From an uncultured Flavobacteriales bacterium (GTDB taxonomy: Bacteria; Bacteroidota; Bacteroidia; Flavobacteriales; BACL11): DNA of 64,000 nt. Below the pieces are notes generated by a model. The model ran no database searches, was not told the origin of the DNA, and saw nothing but the letters and a program-made list of their open reading frames with translations. Position numbers and translations under genes: made by a program. Shown piece by piece: positions 18,271 through 27,235 of the stretch; position 1 is the first letter of the stretch; each line of letters opens with the position of its first letter. The stretch spans positions 1,197,701 to 1,261,700 of the forward strand of contig CALSQD010000002.1 of assembly GCA_943788405.1 (NCBI GenBank). The letters run 5' to 3'.

Positions 18271-19730
18271 TATTGTATAATTATATTTAATGATTGTTTG
18301 AGTTCTTCTAAATCGTCAAATGGAAATTTCTCTCCATTAATTTCTTGATATTTTTCATGCCCTTTACCTGCAACCAATACTATGTCATTAGCATTAGCTA
18401 GTCGGCAAGCAGTTTTAATCGCCTGAGCTCTATCGGTAATAACCAATACCTTTTTCTTTTGAACAGGATCTAAACCAGCTAGCATATCTTCAATAATTGC
18501 ATCAGGGTTTTCTGACCTTGGGTTGTCAGCAGTAAGGATTACTTGATTGCTTAAATTACAAGCTACAGCTGCCATTAATGGTCGTTTAGCTTTATCTCTA
18601 TCACCTCCACAGCCCACTACCGTAATTAACTCCTCAGCATTGGATCGGATATTATTTATTGTAGCAATTACATTCTTTAGCGCATCATCTGTATGTGCAT
18701 AATCTACTATGGCAGTAATTTTTTCTTGGGATTGCAAATACTGAAACCTACCCTCAGCTGCAGATAGCATACTCAATGCAGTAAGCACTTCAAAATCCTC
18801 AAATCCAAAAAGATTAGCCACCGCATAAACTGAAAGCATATTATAAGCATTGAAATCACCAATCAATTTTACCCAAACATCAACTTTATTAATGTTCAAC
18901 AACATTCCTTCAAATTGATTTTCCAACACCCTACATTTATAATCCGCAAGCGATTTTAAAGCATAAGTAGTTTTATCTGCTTTTGTTCCTTCTAGCATTT
19001 TCATGCCATTTTTATCATCTTTATTTGTTAAAGCAAAAGCTGATTTTGGCAATAAATCAAAGAAGGATTTTTTCACATCACGATACTCAGCAAAAGTGTT
19101 ATGATAGTCCAAATGATCCTGAGTAATATTAGTAAACACCCCTCCTTCAAAATGCAAACCTGAAATTCTTCCTTGTGCTATTGCATGAGAACTTACCTCC
19201 ATAAAACAATATTCACAACCTGCCTCTATCATCTCATTCAATAAGAAATTAAGTTGCAAGGCATCAGGAGTAGTATGAGTTGAAGGAATAACCTCATCAA
19301 TAATTTTATTTTGAATTGTTGAAAGCATACCTACCTTTACATTAAGCATTCCAAATAACTGAGTAAGCAAGCTTACTATTGTAGTTTTACCATTAGTTCC
19401 TGTAACTCCAACTAGTTTTAATTTTTCAGAAGGGTTATCATAAAAATTAGCAGCTATAATTCCTAAAGCCTTATTACTATCTTCCACCTGAACATAAGTT
19501 ACATCATCACTCAATTCAGAAGGCATAACCTCTAAAACAACAACCTTAGCTCCTTTTTCAATAGTTTGAGAAATATAATTATGCCCATCAGATTGCGTGC
19601 CTTTTACTGCAACAAACAAAGAACTAGCTTCCACTTTTCTAGAATCAAAAGCAACAGCATCCACCTGAACATTTGTAGTTCCTACAACTTTAGCAATGCT
19701 AACTTTATATAGTAATTCTTGTAAATTCAT
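18270..19730 (-). CDS. murE: UDP-MurNAc-tripeptide synthetase MurE (meso-diaminopimelate adding)
   Basis: A 486-residue Mur ligase. It has P-loop [14 protein letters not shown], the THTTPDALQ substrate motif and [10 protein letters not shown]. The amino-acid selectivity motif reads DNPR ([10 protein letters not shown]), which in this family marks meso-diaminopimelate rather than lysine as substrate, as expected for a Gram-negative wall. The C-terminus has [11 protein letters not shown]. The start shares a TAATG with the upstream ftsI. Confidence 0.97.
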   Translation of the reverse strand: MNLQELLYKVSIAKVVGTTNVQVDAVAFDSRKVEASSLFVAVKGTQSDGHNYISQTIEKGAKVVVLEVMPSELSDDVTYVQVEDSNKALGIIAANFYDNPSEKLKLVGVTGTNGKTTIVSLLTQLFGMLNVKVGMLSTIQNKIIDEVIPSTHTTPDALQLNFLLNEMIEAGCEYCFMEVSSHAIAQGRISGLHFEGGVFTNITQDHLDYHNTFAEYRDVKKSFFDLLPKSAFALTNKDDKNGMKMLEGTKADKTTYALKSLADYKCRVLENQFEGMLLNINKVDVWVKLIGDFNAYNMLSVYAVANLFGFEDFEVLTALSMLSAAEGRFQYLQSQEKITAIVDYAHTDDALKNVIATINNIRSNAEELITVVGCGGDRDKAKRPLMAAVACNLSNQVILTADNPRSENPDAIIEDMLAGLDPVQKKKVLVITDRAQAIKTACRLANANDIVLVAGKGHEKYQEINGEKFPFDDLEELKQSLNIIIQ

Positions 19731-21820
19731 TAAGCCAATGCTAATTTTATTAAAGTTCCTTTAGTAAATTTTTCTCCCTTTTTAATGGATTGTGAACGAA
19801 CCGCTCCACTACCTGAAACCTCAACCTGTAAACCATAAGTTTCCAATAAGTAAAGTGCATCCTGAATACCCATCCCTCTTAAATCAGGCATATTGCCATT
19901 TTGCAAATCTCTCTCTACTTTTCTTACTTCTAAAAGCACCTCATTTTTTGATGTTTTAGAAACCATCCACTGCTCATCAGTTGAGTTAGTATTTATATCA
20001 AATTCAGATAATACTTTATTTACCTCCACCACACTTCCCTGTTTTACTTTAGGCAAACTTACAAGTACTTCTGATTGCTGTAAGGCTTTATGAATACTCA
20101 TATCAGAAGCATATACTTTATCCGCTAACTCCTTAAAGATTGGTGCTGCAACCGACCCACCATAATGCCCATTTTCCTTAGGATTATTCACTACCACTAT
20201 ACAAGAATATTTTGGATTATCAGCCGGGAAGAAACCTGCAAAAGAAGCTTGATACTCTTTCCCTTCTCCTTCAGCTCTGTTGTTAAAATTAATAACTGTT
20301 GTTCCTGTTTTTCCTGCAATTTGATAATTATTTGATTTTATATTTTGTGCAGTTCCCTCTTCCACTACTCCAACAAGCAAAGGCATTACCGCATTAATAG
20401 TTGCCTCAGAACAAATAGCAGGGTTTATCACACGGGTAGTATACTCTTCAATTATTTTACCATCACGACTAATTGCAGAAGTAAAAATCGGATTTACCAT
20501 TTTTCCTTTATTAGCTACCGCATTGTAAAAAGCAAGCATATGAATTGGCGTTAATTGCATTTCATATCCGATAGACATCCAAGGCAATGTTACCCCAGAC
20601 CAACTTCCTTTATTCGGAATTGGTGATTTTAAATTATTTGGAAAAGGCAGCTCTAATTCTAAAGGAGTGCTTAAACCCATTTTATAAATCCTATCCGTAA
20701 ATGCAGTAGGATTACTTTTATAATTATCAAAAACAATACGAGAAATCCCAACATTAGAAGATTTTATAAATGCTCGTTCAATAGTAATATTATCATAAGC
20801 CCCTTCCTTAGAATCCTTCATCACCCTATCGTAAAAACTAAATTTTCCTCCATAAGTTCTAACGGAATCCTCAACCTTAAAGAATCCATCTTCTAGCCCT
20901 GCAATTACAGAAGCCAATTTAAAAGTGGATCCTGGCGAAACATGTTTTGCCATTGCATAATTAAATAGCTCACTTACACTTCCATCCTCCTGTTTTTTAA
21001 GATTTGCAATTACTTTAACTTTACCTGTTTCCACTTCCATCAAAACTACACAACCCCAATCAGCATCATGATGTAATAATGTATTCTCCAAAGCCTTTTC
21101 AGCAACATCCTGCATATCTGTATTGATAGTAGTTATCACATTATTTCCTGCTCTAGGTAATTTATTTCCTTCTGCATCTTGTGGTACCCAAACCCCTTTT
21201 GCTATTTTTCTTTTTAAATGCTTACCATCTACTCCTGAAAGTGTTTGGTTATATGCCCTTTCAATTCCTACAGGATTTACATTTCTCAATACACCTACCG
21301 TTCTTTGTGCCAATAAGCCAAATGGCTTTTCTCTATTAGGCCTTTGTTCTGCAATCAACCCACCTTTGTTTTGTCCTAATTTTAAAATTGGCATTTTCTT
21401 CAGACTATTCAGTTCATTATGCGTTACTTTGTTTTGCAATAAAATATACTTATTCTTTTTTGCTTTTTTTGAACTCCTCAAAAACACCTCATACTCTTCA
21501 GCTGTTTTATCTTCAAATAATTGAGCTAATGAAACTGAAAGTTCAGCAACACTTTCGTTAAACAATGATTTTTCCATTACACTCATGTCTAGACGAACAT
21601 CATAAAGCGGCATAGAAATTGCCAACAAAGCACCATCATCAGCAATAATATTTCCTCTAGGAGCTTCAACTGTAAAATACCTTGGTTGACTACTCGTATT
21701 TATTGCTTGAGTAAACTGCTGTACCTTTACAATTTTTGACACTATCCCAATTGCAATAAACACCACAAACAGGTAAAGCCCTATTATTCTGAAATTGGTA
21801 TTTTTTACTTTTTTAGCCAT
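19730..21820 (-). CDS. ftsI: Septal transpeptidase FtsI/PBP3 with C-terminal PASTA domain
   Basis: A 696-residue class B penicillin-binding protein. One N-terminal membrane helix (IIGLYLFVVFIAIGIV) is followed by the dimerisation domain and the transpeptidase domain. The latter has STFK (SxxK nucleophile), SSN and KTGTT. A PASTA domain forms the end (PDLRGMGIQDALYLLETYGL). It crosslinks septal peptidoglycan with FtsW. PASTA is absent from E. coli FtsI but usual in Bacteroidota. TAATG overlaps at both ends suggest coupled translation. Confidence 0.95.
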   Translation of the reverse strand: MAKKVKNTNFRIIGLYLFVVFIAIGIVSKIVKVQQFTQAINTSSQPRYFTVEAPRGNIIADDGALLAISMPLYDVRLDMSVMEKSLFNESVAELSVSLAQLFEDKTAEEYEVFLRSSKKAKKNKYILLQNKVTHNELNSLKKMPILKLGQNKGGLIAEQRPNREKPFGLLAQRTVGVLRNVNPVGIERAYNQTLSGVDGKHLKRKIAKGVWVPQDAEGNKLPRAGNNVITTINTDMQDVAEKALENTLLHHDADWGCVVLMEVETGKVKVIANLKKQEDGSVSELFNYAMAKHVSPGSTFKLASVIAGLEDGFFKVEDSVRTYGGKFSFYDRVMKDSKEGAYDNITIERAFIKSSNVGISRIVFDNYKSNPTAFTDRIYKMGLSTPLELELPFPNNLKSPIPNKGSWSGVTLPWMSIGYEMQLTPIHMLAFYNAVANKGKMVNPIFTSAISRDGKIIEEYTTRVINPAICSEATINAVMPLLVGVVEEGTAQNIKSNNYQIAGKTGTTVINFNNRAEGEGKEYQASFAGFFPADNPKYSCIVVVNNPKENGHYGGSVAAPIFKELADKVYASDMSIHKALQQSEVLVSLPKVKQGSVVEVNKVLSEFDINTNSTDEQWMVSKTSKNEVLLEVRKVERDLQNGNMPDLRGMGIQDALYLLETYGLQVEVSGSGAVRSQSIKKGEKFTKGTLIKLALA

Positions 21821-22146
21821 TAATTCTTCTCAATAATAACAGGTGGAGTTAATGAAGTTTTCAAACCCTTATCCGCTACAATTTCTTCAATTACTGTCCT
21901 CCTGTACATACTCATTAAATCAGATTTTGTAGTAATATAGACTAAGCGCAAATCAGCCACCTCTTTCTCCAATGAAATTGACTCTTTTAATAAGCGTTCA
22001 GCTCTAAAAGAAATACGGATATTTAACAAAATCAACAAAACAATAAACAACAAGAAAGGAATGAATTTCTGATTATTCTTATCCGCAATAAATTCACCTC
22101 TCAATATAGAAAGTAATGAACTTGTATTTTCTTTAATTGTATTCAT
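21820..22146 (-). CDS. ftsL: FtsL-like cell division protein
   Basis: A 108-residue bitopic protein. A cytoplasmic stretch of ~28 residues is followed by one helix (IPFLLFIVLLILLNIRISF) and a coiled-coil-like periplasmic part (RLLKESISLEKEVADLRLVYITTKSDLMSMYRR). Sequence similarity to FtsL is weak across bacteria, so the call rests on architecture and on its fixed place between rsmH and ftsI. It would bridge FtsQ to FtsW-FtsI. Confidence 0.8.
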   Translation of the reverse strand: MNTIKENTSSLLSILRGEFIADKNNQKFIPFLLFIVLLILLNIRISFRAERLLKESISLEKEVADLRLVYITTKSDLMSMYRRTVIEEIVADKGLKTSLTPPVIIEKN

Positions 22147-23042
22147 TAACTTTTTTCAGCTATGCGTAATTTTGCACTTCTTGCCCTAGTGTTTTCTGCT
22201 ATTTGATCTTCAGTAGCCACTATTACTTTTCGTGTTATTTCTTTCAAATCTTTAATCGGGTTTCCAAAAAAATCTTTCTGCAATTTTCCTTCAAGATTTC
22301 CTTTCTTCATTAGGTTTTTTACCATTCTATCCTCCAATGAATGATAAGACAACACTACCAAACGCCCCCCTTCATTCAGCATGTCAACTGCACTTAAAAG
22401 CATTTCTTCCAAAGCTTTCATTTCATCATTCACCTCAATACGGATAGCTTGGAAAATACGAGCCAAAAACTGATTTCTCTTTTTCTCAGGAACCATTTTT
22501 TCTACAATAGCAATCAATTGATTTGTAGTCACAATCTCTTTAACCTCCCTTGCATTTATAATTTCTCTGGCAATAGCTCTTGAATTTCTTAGCTCACCAT
22601 ACTTAAATAATACATTAGCCAAATTTTCTTGCCCATATTCATTCACCACACTTTTTGCTGATAAAGGGGAATTAGTATTCATTCGCATATCTAACTCTCC
22701 ATCAAAACGAATAGAAAAACCTCTTTCAGCCACATCAAACTGATGTGAAGAAACTCCCAAATCAGCTAACAAACCATCAATTTTACGAATTCCTTCCATT
22801 CTCAAGAAGTTTTTCAAATACCTGAAGTTTGCATTAATCAATTTAAAGCTATCTCCTTCTAATGCATTCTTATGTGCATTTTCATCTTGATCAAAAGCAT
22901 ATAACTTACCTCCGTCCAAATTTTTAAGAATTAATTTGGAATGCCCACCACCACCAAAAGTAACATCAACATAAATTCCTTTGGGATTAATGTTTAGCCC
23001 CTCAATACATTCGTTTAATAATACTGGATTATGATATTCCAT
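22146..23042 (-). CDS. rsmH: 16S rRNA m4C1402 methyltransferase RsmH (MraW)
   Basis: A 298-residue SAM-dependent enzyme methylating N4 of C1402 in the ribosomal decoding centre. The N-terminus EYHNPVLLNECIEGL, SAM site DVTFGGGGHSKLIL, and motifs GLLADLGVSSHQFD, RGFSIRFDGELDMRM and VVLSYHSLEDRMVK are all present. Two ATGs (23042 and 23051) are possible, both inside the end of mraZ; the shorter fits the family start. Its stop forms a TAATG with ftsL. Confidence 0.96.
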   Translation of the reverse strand: MEYHNPVLLNECIEGLNINPKGIYVDVTFGGGGHSKLILKNLDGGKLYAFDQDENAHKNALEGDSFKLINANFRYLKNFLRMEGIRKIDGLLADLGVSSHQFDVAERGFSIRFDGELDMRMNTNSPLSAKSVVNEYGQENLANVLFKYGELRNSRAIAREIINAREVKEIVTTNQLIAIVEKMVPEKKRNQFLARIFQAIRIEVNDEMKALEEMLLSAVDMLNEGGRLVVLSYHSLEDRMVKNLMKKGNLEGKLQKDFFGNPIKDLKEITRKVIVATEDQIAENTRARSAKLRIAEKS

Positions 23043-23505
23043 CCGACTCATCTTGGGGCTGATTCCCCATCACATCCTCAGCCAGATTTCCAAAACCAAC
23101 TAGTGTTTCGGCTACAGAAGCCTCATATTTATCTTTATCCCAAATCTCAATCATATTTACTGAAGAAGATAAGACTAACTCCTTTTGCAAATCAGCAAAT
23201 AAGTATAGGTCCTTAGGAATTAAAAATCTACCTGCACCATCAACCTCAACTACCTTTAAACCTGACATGTATGATCTAATAAAATCATTATTCTTTTTAA
23301 CAAAACGATTCAATTTGTTTACTTGATTCACAACTTTCTCCCACTCTGACATGGGATGAATCTCCAAACACTTATTAAAAACTGACCTTTTAATCACAAA
23401 GCCATCCCCCATCACATTTTTCAATTGTTTTTTAAGGGAAACAGGAAACATCACACGCCCTTTAGCATCTGCTTTACATTCGTATGTTCCTATTACATTA
23501 ATCAT
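23029..23505 (-). CDS. mraZ: Transcriptional regulator MraZ
   Basis: A 158-residue protein with two tandem SpoVT/AbrB-like domains: GTYECKADAKGRVMFPVSLKK and VVEVDGAGRFLIPKDL. MraZ binds repeated TGGG boxes before its own operon and represses the dcw cluster in the bacteria where it has been studied. The ATG at 23505 (MINVIGTYECK) matches the family start; a longer reading to 23550 would run into the operator boxes. It is the first gene of the cluster. Confidence 0.96.
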   Translation of the reverse strand: MINVIGTYECKADAKGRVMFPVSLKKQLKNVMGDGFVIKRSVFNKCLEIHPMSEWEKVVNQVNKLNRFVKKNNDFIRSYMSGLKVVEVDGAGRFLIPKDLYLFADLQKELVLSSSVNMIEIWDKDKYEASVAETLVGFGNLAEDVMGNQPQDESDGIS

Positions 23506-23528
23506 TTTAATTGCTTTGAATCTGGGTG

Positions 23529-23590
23529 CTAATATACGCATAAATCCCACTTTTTCCCACTCTATACCACTTTGTTGATAACTTTACCCA
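23529..23590 (-). promoter_or_regulatory. MraZ operator and candidate promoter of the dcw cluster
   Basis: On the reverse strand, three boxes read TGGTA (23565-23569), TGGGA (23555-23559) and TGGGA (23545-23549), with starts exactly 10 bp apart. A fourth box, TGGGT (23586-23590), lies 21 bp further upstream. This is the TGGGN-N5 direct-repeat architecture known for MraZ. A weak promoter fits with them: TATATTAG (23529-23536) as -7, then a 19-nt spacer and TGGG in place of TTTG at -33. Bound MraZ would cover the -33 region, which agrees with repression. Confidence 0.7.
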
Positions 23591-23622
23591 CTTGCTATCA
23601 TTCTGCCCTAAATTCCTTAACT

Positions 23623-23653
23623 ATTGACAATGACAAATATTTTCGTTTCTTTG
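23623..23653 (+). promoter_or_regulatory. Candidate promoter for the alpha/beta hydrolase-engB pair
   Basis: ATTG (23623-23626), exact 19-nt spacer, TTTCTTTG (23646-23653), each one mismatch from consensus. The start codon is 22 nt downstream. It lies back to back with the mraZ operator. Confidence 0.45.
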
Positions 23654-23675
23654 CAAACTAATATTTAGACTCAAC

Positions 23676-24428
23676 ATGGTAAAGGAAGAAGGGAAATTTA
23701 AATGGCTTGAAGAAGGAGAAGGTGGACAACCTATCATTCTATTGCATGGACTAATGGGAGGGGTTGAAAACTTTGGAGAGATGGTTGATTTTATCTCAGC
23801 TGAATATAAAGTTTACGGGTTAGATTTAAAATTATTTGAAGGAAGTCTATTAAGAGTTTCAGTTAAATCATTAAGTGATTATTTATACGAATTTATGAAT
23901 CACTTAGGACTCCCCTCTGCTACACTCATTGGAAATTCAATGGGAGGGCATATCGCACTTATTTTTTCCAAAGAACATCCAGAAATGGTAGAGAATATGA
24001 TACTTACAGGAAGCTCAGGATTATATGAAAATGCTATGGGAGATTCTTTCCCAAGAAGAGGAGACAAAGATTATATCAGAACAAAAACAGAGGAAGTATT
24101 TTACAACCCTGAAGTAGCAACAGATGAATTAGTAGATAAAGTTTTTGGCATAGCAAACAATAGAGTTTCGGTACTAAAGTTATTAGGATATGCAAAATCA
24201 GCCATTAGACATAATATGGCAGAAGACATTCCAAACTTTACAATGCCAGTTTGTTTAATTTGGGGGGAACATGATAAAGTAACTCCACCAAATGTTGCTG
24301 ATGAATTTCATAAATTACTACCTAATTCAGAATTACATTGGATGCCACTTTGTGGACATGCAGCCATGTGGGAACACCCAGAAGATTTTAGTAAAATCGT
24401 GCTAAAATTCTTAAAAGATAAATTTTAA
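23676..24428 (+). CDS. Alpha/beta hydrolase
   Basis: A 250-residue soluble hydrolase. The oxyanion region is LLHGLMGGVENF, the nucleophile elbow GNSMGG (Ser), the acid is in WGEHDKVTPP and the histidine in CGHAAMWEHPEDF. Without a signal peptide it should be cytoplasmic. The substrate cannot be inferred; homologues of this length include esterases and C-C hydrolases. In Flavobacteriales it is a frequent neighbour of mraZ and engB. engB follows after 6 nt. Confidence 0.88.
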   Translation: MVKEEGKFKWLEEGEGGQPIILLHGLMGGVENFGEMVDFISAEYKVYGLDLKLFEGSLLRVSVKSLSDYLYEFMNHLGLPSATLIGNSMGGHIALIFSKEHPEMVENMILTGSSGLYENAMGDSFPRRGDKDYIRTKTEEVFYNPEVATDELVDKVFGIANNRVSVLKLLGYAKSAIRHNMAEDIPNFTMPVCLIWGEHDKVTPPNVADEFHKLLPNSELHWMPLCGHAAMWEHPEDFSKIVLKFLKDKF

Positions 24429-24434
24429 GAAATC

Positions 24435-25043
24435 ATGAAAATTAAAACTGCCGAATTTGTAATTAGCAATACTGATTACAAATTATGTCCTGCACCTAAA
24501 ATGGCAGAATATGCTTTTATTGGAAGATCTAATGTTGGAAAATCATCCTTAATAAATGCTTTAGTAAATCACAAAAATTTAGCTAAAACATCAGGAAAGC
24601 CTGGAAAAACACAGTTAATCAATCATTTTTCAATTAACAAAGCATGGTATTTAGTAGACTTACCAGGATTTGGATTTGCTAAGATTTCCAAAAAGATGCG
24701 TGCTGAATTTCATAACATGATAAGTGAATACTTAGTTAACAGAACCAATCTAATGTGTTTGTTCGTTTTGATAGACAGTAGACACAAACCACAAGCTATT
24801 GATCAAGAATTTATGCAATGGTTAGCCGAAAAAGGAATTCCATTTGTAATGGTATTTACCAAAACTGATAAGCTAGGAAAAGTAGCACTTGCCAAAAACA
24901 TTGGCACTTATAAAGTTGAAATGCAAAAAACTTGGGAGGAATTACCTCAGATATTTATTACTTCAGCTGAAAAGAAAACAGGAATGCAAGAAATTGCTGA
25001 TTTCATTGAAAACTTAAATCCTCAGTTTAAAGAGATTATTTAG
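24435..25043 (+). CDS. engB: Ribosome biogenesis GTPase EngB (YsxC/YihA)
   Basis: A 202-residue TRAFAC GTPase needed for 50S assembly. G1 GRSNVGKSSLINAL, G2/G3 with the KPGKTQ stretch and DLPGFG, G4 FTKTDK and G5 TSAEKK are all visible. Length is normal. Its stop overlaps the convergent gldC stop by 8 bp, so neither gene has its own terminator there. Confidence 0.95.
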   Translation: MKIKTAEFVISNTDYKLCPAPKMAEYAFIGRSNVGKSSLINALVNHKNLAKTSGKPGKTQLINHFSINKAWYLVDLPGFGFAKISKKMRAEFHNMISEYLVNRTNLMCLFVLIDSRHKPQAIDQEFMQWLAEKGIPFVMVFTKTDKLGKVALAKNIGTYKVEMQKTWEELPQIFITSAEKKTGMQEIADFIENLNPQFKEII

Positions 25044-25365
25044 ATCCTTTAATCTCAGTCTGTTCAGCAAAGAACTCACAATAATCACGCAAAGCCCCTG
25101 CCAGTTTATCATGCCCAGTGGCGCGCTCCAAAGTAGCAGCCATTCCCATCATTGTTTGATGATACATAATAAACATCTCATTTACCGGCATATCCTTAGT
25201 CCAAAGATCAATCCGTAAAGTTTCTTTAGTTTTAGCAGCCCAAGCAGATACCATTAAAGCCTTAATATCTTTTTCATTTGCAGCCCCATCACTTGCGTGC
25301 ATTTCAATATTTACAGGTAAATTATTCTCATCTAAATCAATTTCAAATTTTAATGTCTGCTTCAT
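25036..25365 (-). CDS. gldC: Gliding motility protein GldC
   Basis: A 109-residue soluble protein matching the Flavobacteriia GldC family in length and in the core ETLRIDLWTKDMPVNEM, then YHQTMMGMA and the DYCEFFAEQ end. GldC supports gliding in Flavobacterium, with an unclear molecular role. It is transcribed leftward directly after gldB with a 5-nt gap, the usual gldB-gldC order. Confidence 0.92.
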   Translation of the reverse strand: MKQTLKFEIDLDENNLPVNIEMHASDGAANEKDIKALMVSAWAAKTKETLRIDLWTKDMPVNEMFIMYHQTMMGMAATLERATGHDKLAGALRDYCEFFAEQTEIKGSK

Positions 25366-25370
25366 AATTA

Positions 25371-26375
25371 CTATTTTGTAGGTTTATATTTTGATTGTTT
25401 TAAAAACTGCCTTGAATCTGTTAAAGACATGAGCTGCTCTAAATCCATTTCATTATTATCCATGTACTCGCTCACCATTTTATAACCAATATAATAGCCC
25501 ACTCTACCAGGGGCATGATCAGGCATTCCTTTTGCAAAAGGAGCATAATTTATTAAGGTTCTAAATTTCTGCTCGTCTTTAGAGAATAACAAATCTTCAT
25601 GTATTATATACTGCCAAATACTTGTTTCATTCTCTACCACCCAATCCATTTGCTCGGCAGTAAAACGAAACTTATCTTCCATTGAAAGATTAGGCAACAT
25701 TTTATCAATACAATACATTACTTTTCCTTTATAGATAAGTTGAGAAAGCAAATCTCTACCCACTATATATTGTTGAAAATACTCATTCAACCACACCTCC
25801 ATTACATTGGAAGCAATGAACTTTTTTTGTTTTTGAAAACGCAAATAATCAGGATCACCCAATAAATTGTAATACTTAGAATTATGCCCTAAAAAGTTTT
25901 CCAAACCAATAGCGATATTATTATCATAAGTAACAACCCCATAATTAAATCCACCAAAAAAAGTTGTAATTTCTGGAATTGGGTAAGAAGGAAATTTATC
26001 AGAAAATTGCCAAAAAGCCAATTCCAATTCTTGTTGAATATCCGAAAAATCAGCAAACATTACAGCAACACTATCATAAGCTTCTCGCATATCCTTATGC
26101 TGAGTAAAGGCCAATAGTTCCCTATGATACTGCTCACCCGTTAGGTTGCCTTTTTGCATAATTTGACCAGCAAACACCTCATCAAAAGTTCCAAAATTAG
26201 TTTTCCAATTTGCAGATAATTCAGCTACATTTTCTTCATTAATATCAAAAAGGGATTTTTCGAATCTGTTCACTTTTAAATCCAACTTTTCAGCATCAGC
26301 AAAAAAAGTAAAAACCCATGAGGTAAATAAAAAAGCAACAAGGGTAACAGAAAGAAATAAGACTATAGGTTTCAT
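25371..26375 (-). CDS. gldB: Gliding motility protein GldB (no lipobox cysteine)
   Basis: A 334-residue envelope protein of the gliding/type IX secretion apparatus. After one hydrophobic segment (IVLFLSVTLVAFLFTSWVF) comes the GldB domain with KVNRFEKSLFDI, FGGFNYGVVTYDNNIAIGLENFLG and the GRVGYYIGYKMVSEYM end. GldB is a lipoprotein in Flavobacterium, but here the position after LFTS is Trp and no cysteine follows, so it would be membrane anchored or cleaved by signal peptidase I. The ATG at 26375 starts at the hydrophobic segment. gldC follows. Confidence 0.88.
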   Translation of the reverse strand: MKPIVLFLSVTLVAFLFTSWVFTFFADAEKLDLKVNRFEKSLFDINEENVAELSANWKTNFGTFDEVFAGQIMQKGNLTGEQYHRELLAFTQHKDMREAYDSVAVMFADFSDIQQELELAFWQFSDKFPSYPIPEITTFFGGFNYGVVTYDNNIAIGLENFLGHNSKYYNLLGDPDYLRFQKQKKFIASNVMEVWLNEYFQQYIVGRDLLSQLIYKGKVMYCIDKMLPNLSMEDKFRFTAEQMDWVVENETSIWQYIIHEDLLFSKDEQKFRTLINYAPFAKGMPDHAPGRVGYYIGYKMVSEYMDNNEMDLEQLMSLTDSRQFLKQSKYKPTK

Positions 26376-26379
26376 CCTG

Positions 26380-26411
26380 CAAATTAAGAAGTTTTCTTTT
26401 ACATTTGCAAA
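26380..26411 (-). promoter_or_regulatory. Candidate gldB promoter, interlocked with the nadE promoter
   Basis: Reverse strand: TTTG (26408-26411), 20-nt spacer, TTAATTTG (26380-26387). Only 4 nt separate the -7 box from the gldB ATG. Its spacer contains the nadE -7 box, so the two polymerases would exclude each other. Confidence 0.45.
26400..26407 (+). promoter_or_regulatory. Candidate -7 box for nadE
   Basis: TACATTTG is a perfect TAnnTTTG match with the nadE ATG 9 nt downstream, implying a very short or absent leader. The -33 site is CTGC, not TTTG. Confidence 0.45.
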
Positions 26412-26416
26412 CAATT

Positions 26417-27190
26417 ATGCAAACTACAGCAATAATAAATCACATTAGTGATTGGCTACTTACATATGCCCAAAACACGCATGTTAAAGGTTATGTAATT
26501 GGTATTTCTGGCGGGATTGATTCTGCAGTCACCTCAACTTTAGCCGCCAAAACAGGTTTACCCTTACTTTGTGTAGAAATGCCTATTCATCAAGATAAAA
26601 CACAAGTAGAAAGGGGACTAAAACATATTGCTTGGCTAAAAGCAAATTTTGAAAATGTGAGTACTGTGGAATTAGAACTCTCCTCTATTTTTGATGGCTT
26701 TATAAATCAACTTCCCTTAAAAGAAGAAAAACACGAACTAGCTTTAGTAAATACAAGAGCAAGATTAAGGATGACTACTCTCTATTATTTTGCGCAGGCC
26801 AACAACTCCTTAGTACTAGGAACTGGAAATAAAGTAGAAGATTTTGGAATTGGGTTCTTTACCAAATATGGTGATGGAGGAGTAGATATTAGCCCCATTG
26901 CTGATTTACTAAAAACAGAAGTATATGCACTTGGAGAAGAGCTTGGTATAGATACTGACATCCTAAGTGCACCTCCTACTGATGGGCTTTGGGGAGACGA
27001 CAAAACAGATGAAGACCAAATAGGTGCAAGCTACCCTGAATTAGAATGGGCAATGGCTTTTGATGGTGATAAAAACACTCTTACTGCAAGAGAGAAACAA
27101 GTGTTTGACATTTACACTAAAATGAATAAAGCCAACCTGCATAAAATGCAACCCATCCCAGTTTGCAAAATACCCAACACGCTTAAGTAA
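26417..27190 (+). CDS. nadE: NAD+ synthase, ammonia-dependent
   Basis: A 257-residue cytoplasmic enzyme converting deamido-NAD to NAD with ATP and ammonia. The ATP pyrophosphatase P-loop is SGGIDSAVTS. GTGNKVEDFGIGFFTKYGDGGVDISPIADLLKTEV and PPTDGLWGDDKTDEDQIG are the family core. There is no glutaminase domain, so ammonia must come from elsewhere. The ATG at 26417 is preferred; a TTG at 26405 would lie inside the -7 box. Divergent from gldB with 41 bp between starts. Confidence 0.95.
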   Translation: MQTTAIINHISDWLLTYAQNTHVKGYVIGISGGIDSAVTSTLAAKTGLPLLCVEMPIHQDKTQVERGLKHIAWLKANFENVSTVELELSSIFDGFINQLPLKEEKHELALVNTRARLRMTTLYYFAQANNSLVLGTGNKVEDFGIGFFTKYGDGGVDISPIADLLKTEVYALGEELGIDTDILSAPPTDGLWGDDKTDEDQIGASYPELEWAMAFDGDKNTLTAREKQVFDIYTKMNKANLHKMQPIPVCKIPNTLK

Positions 27191-27235
27191 TTTATTTTTA
27201 CTAACTTAGCCCCATACTAACTAAAAATTAAGATC

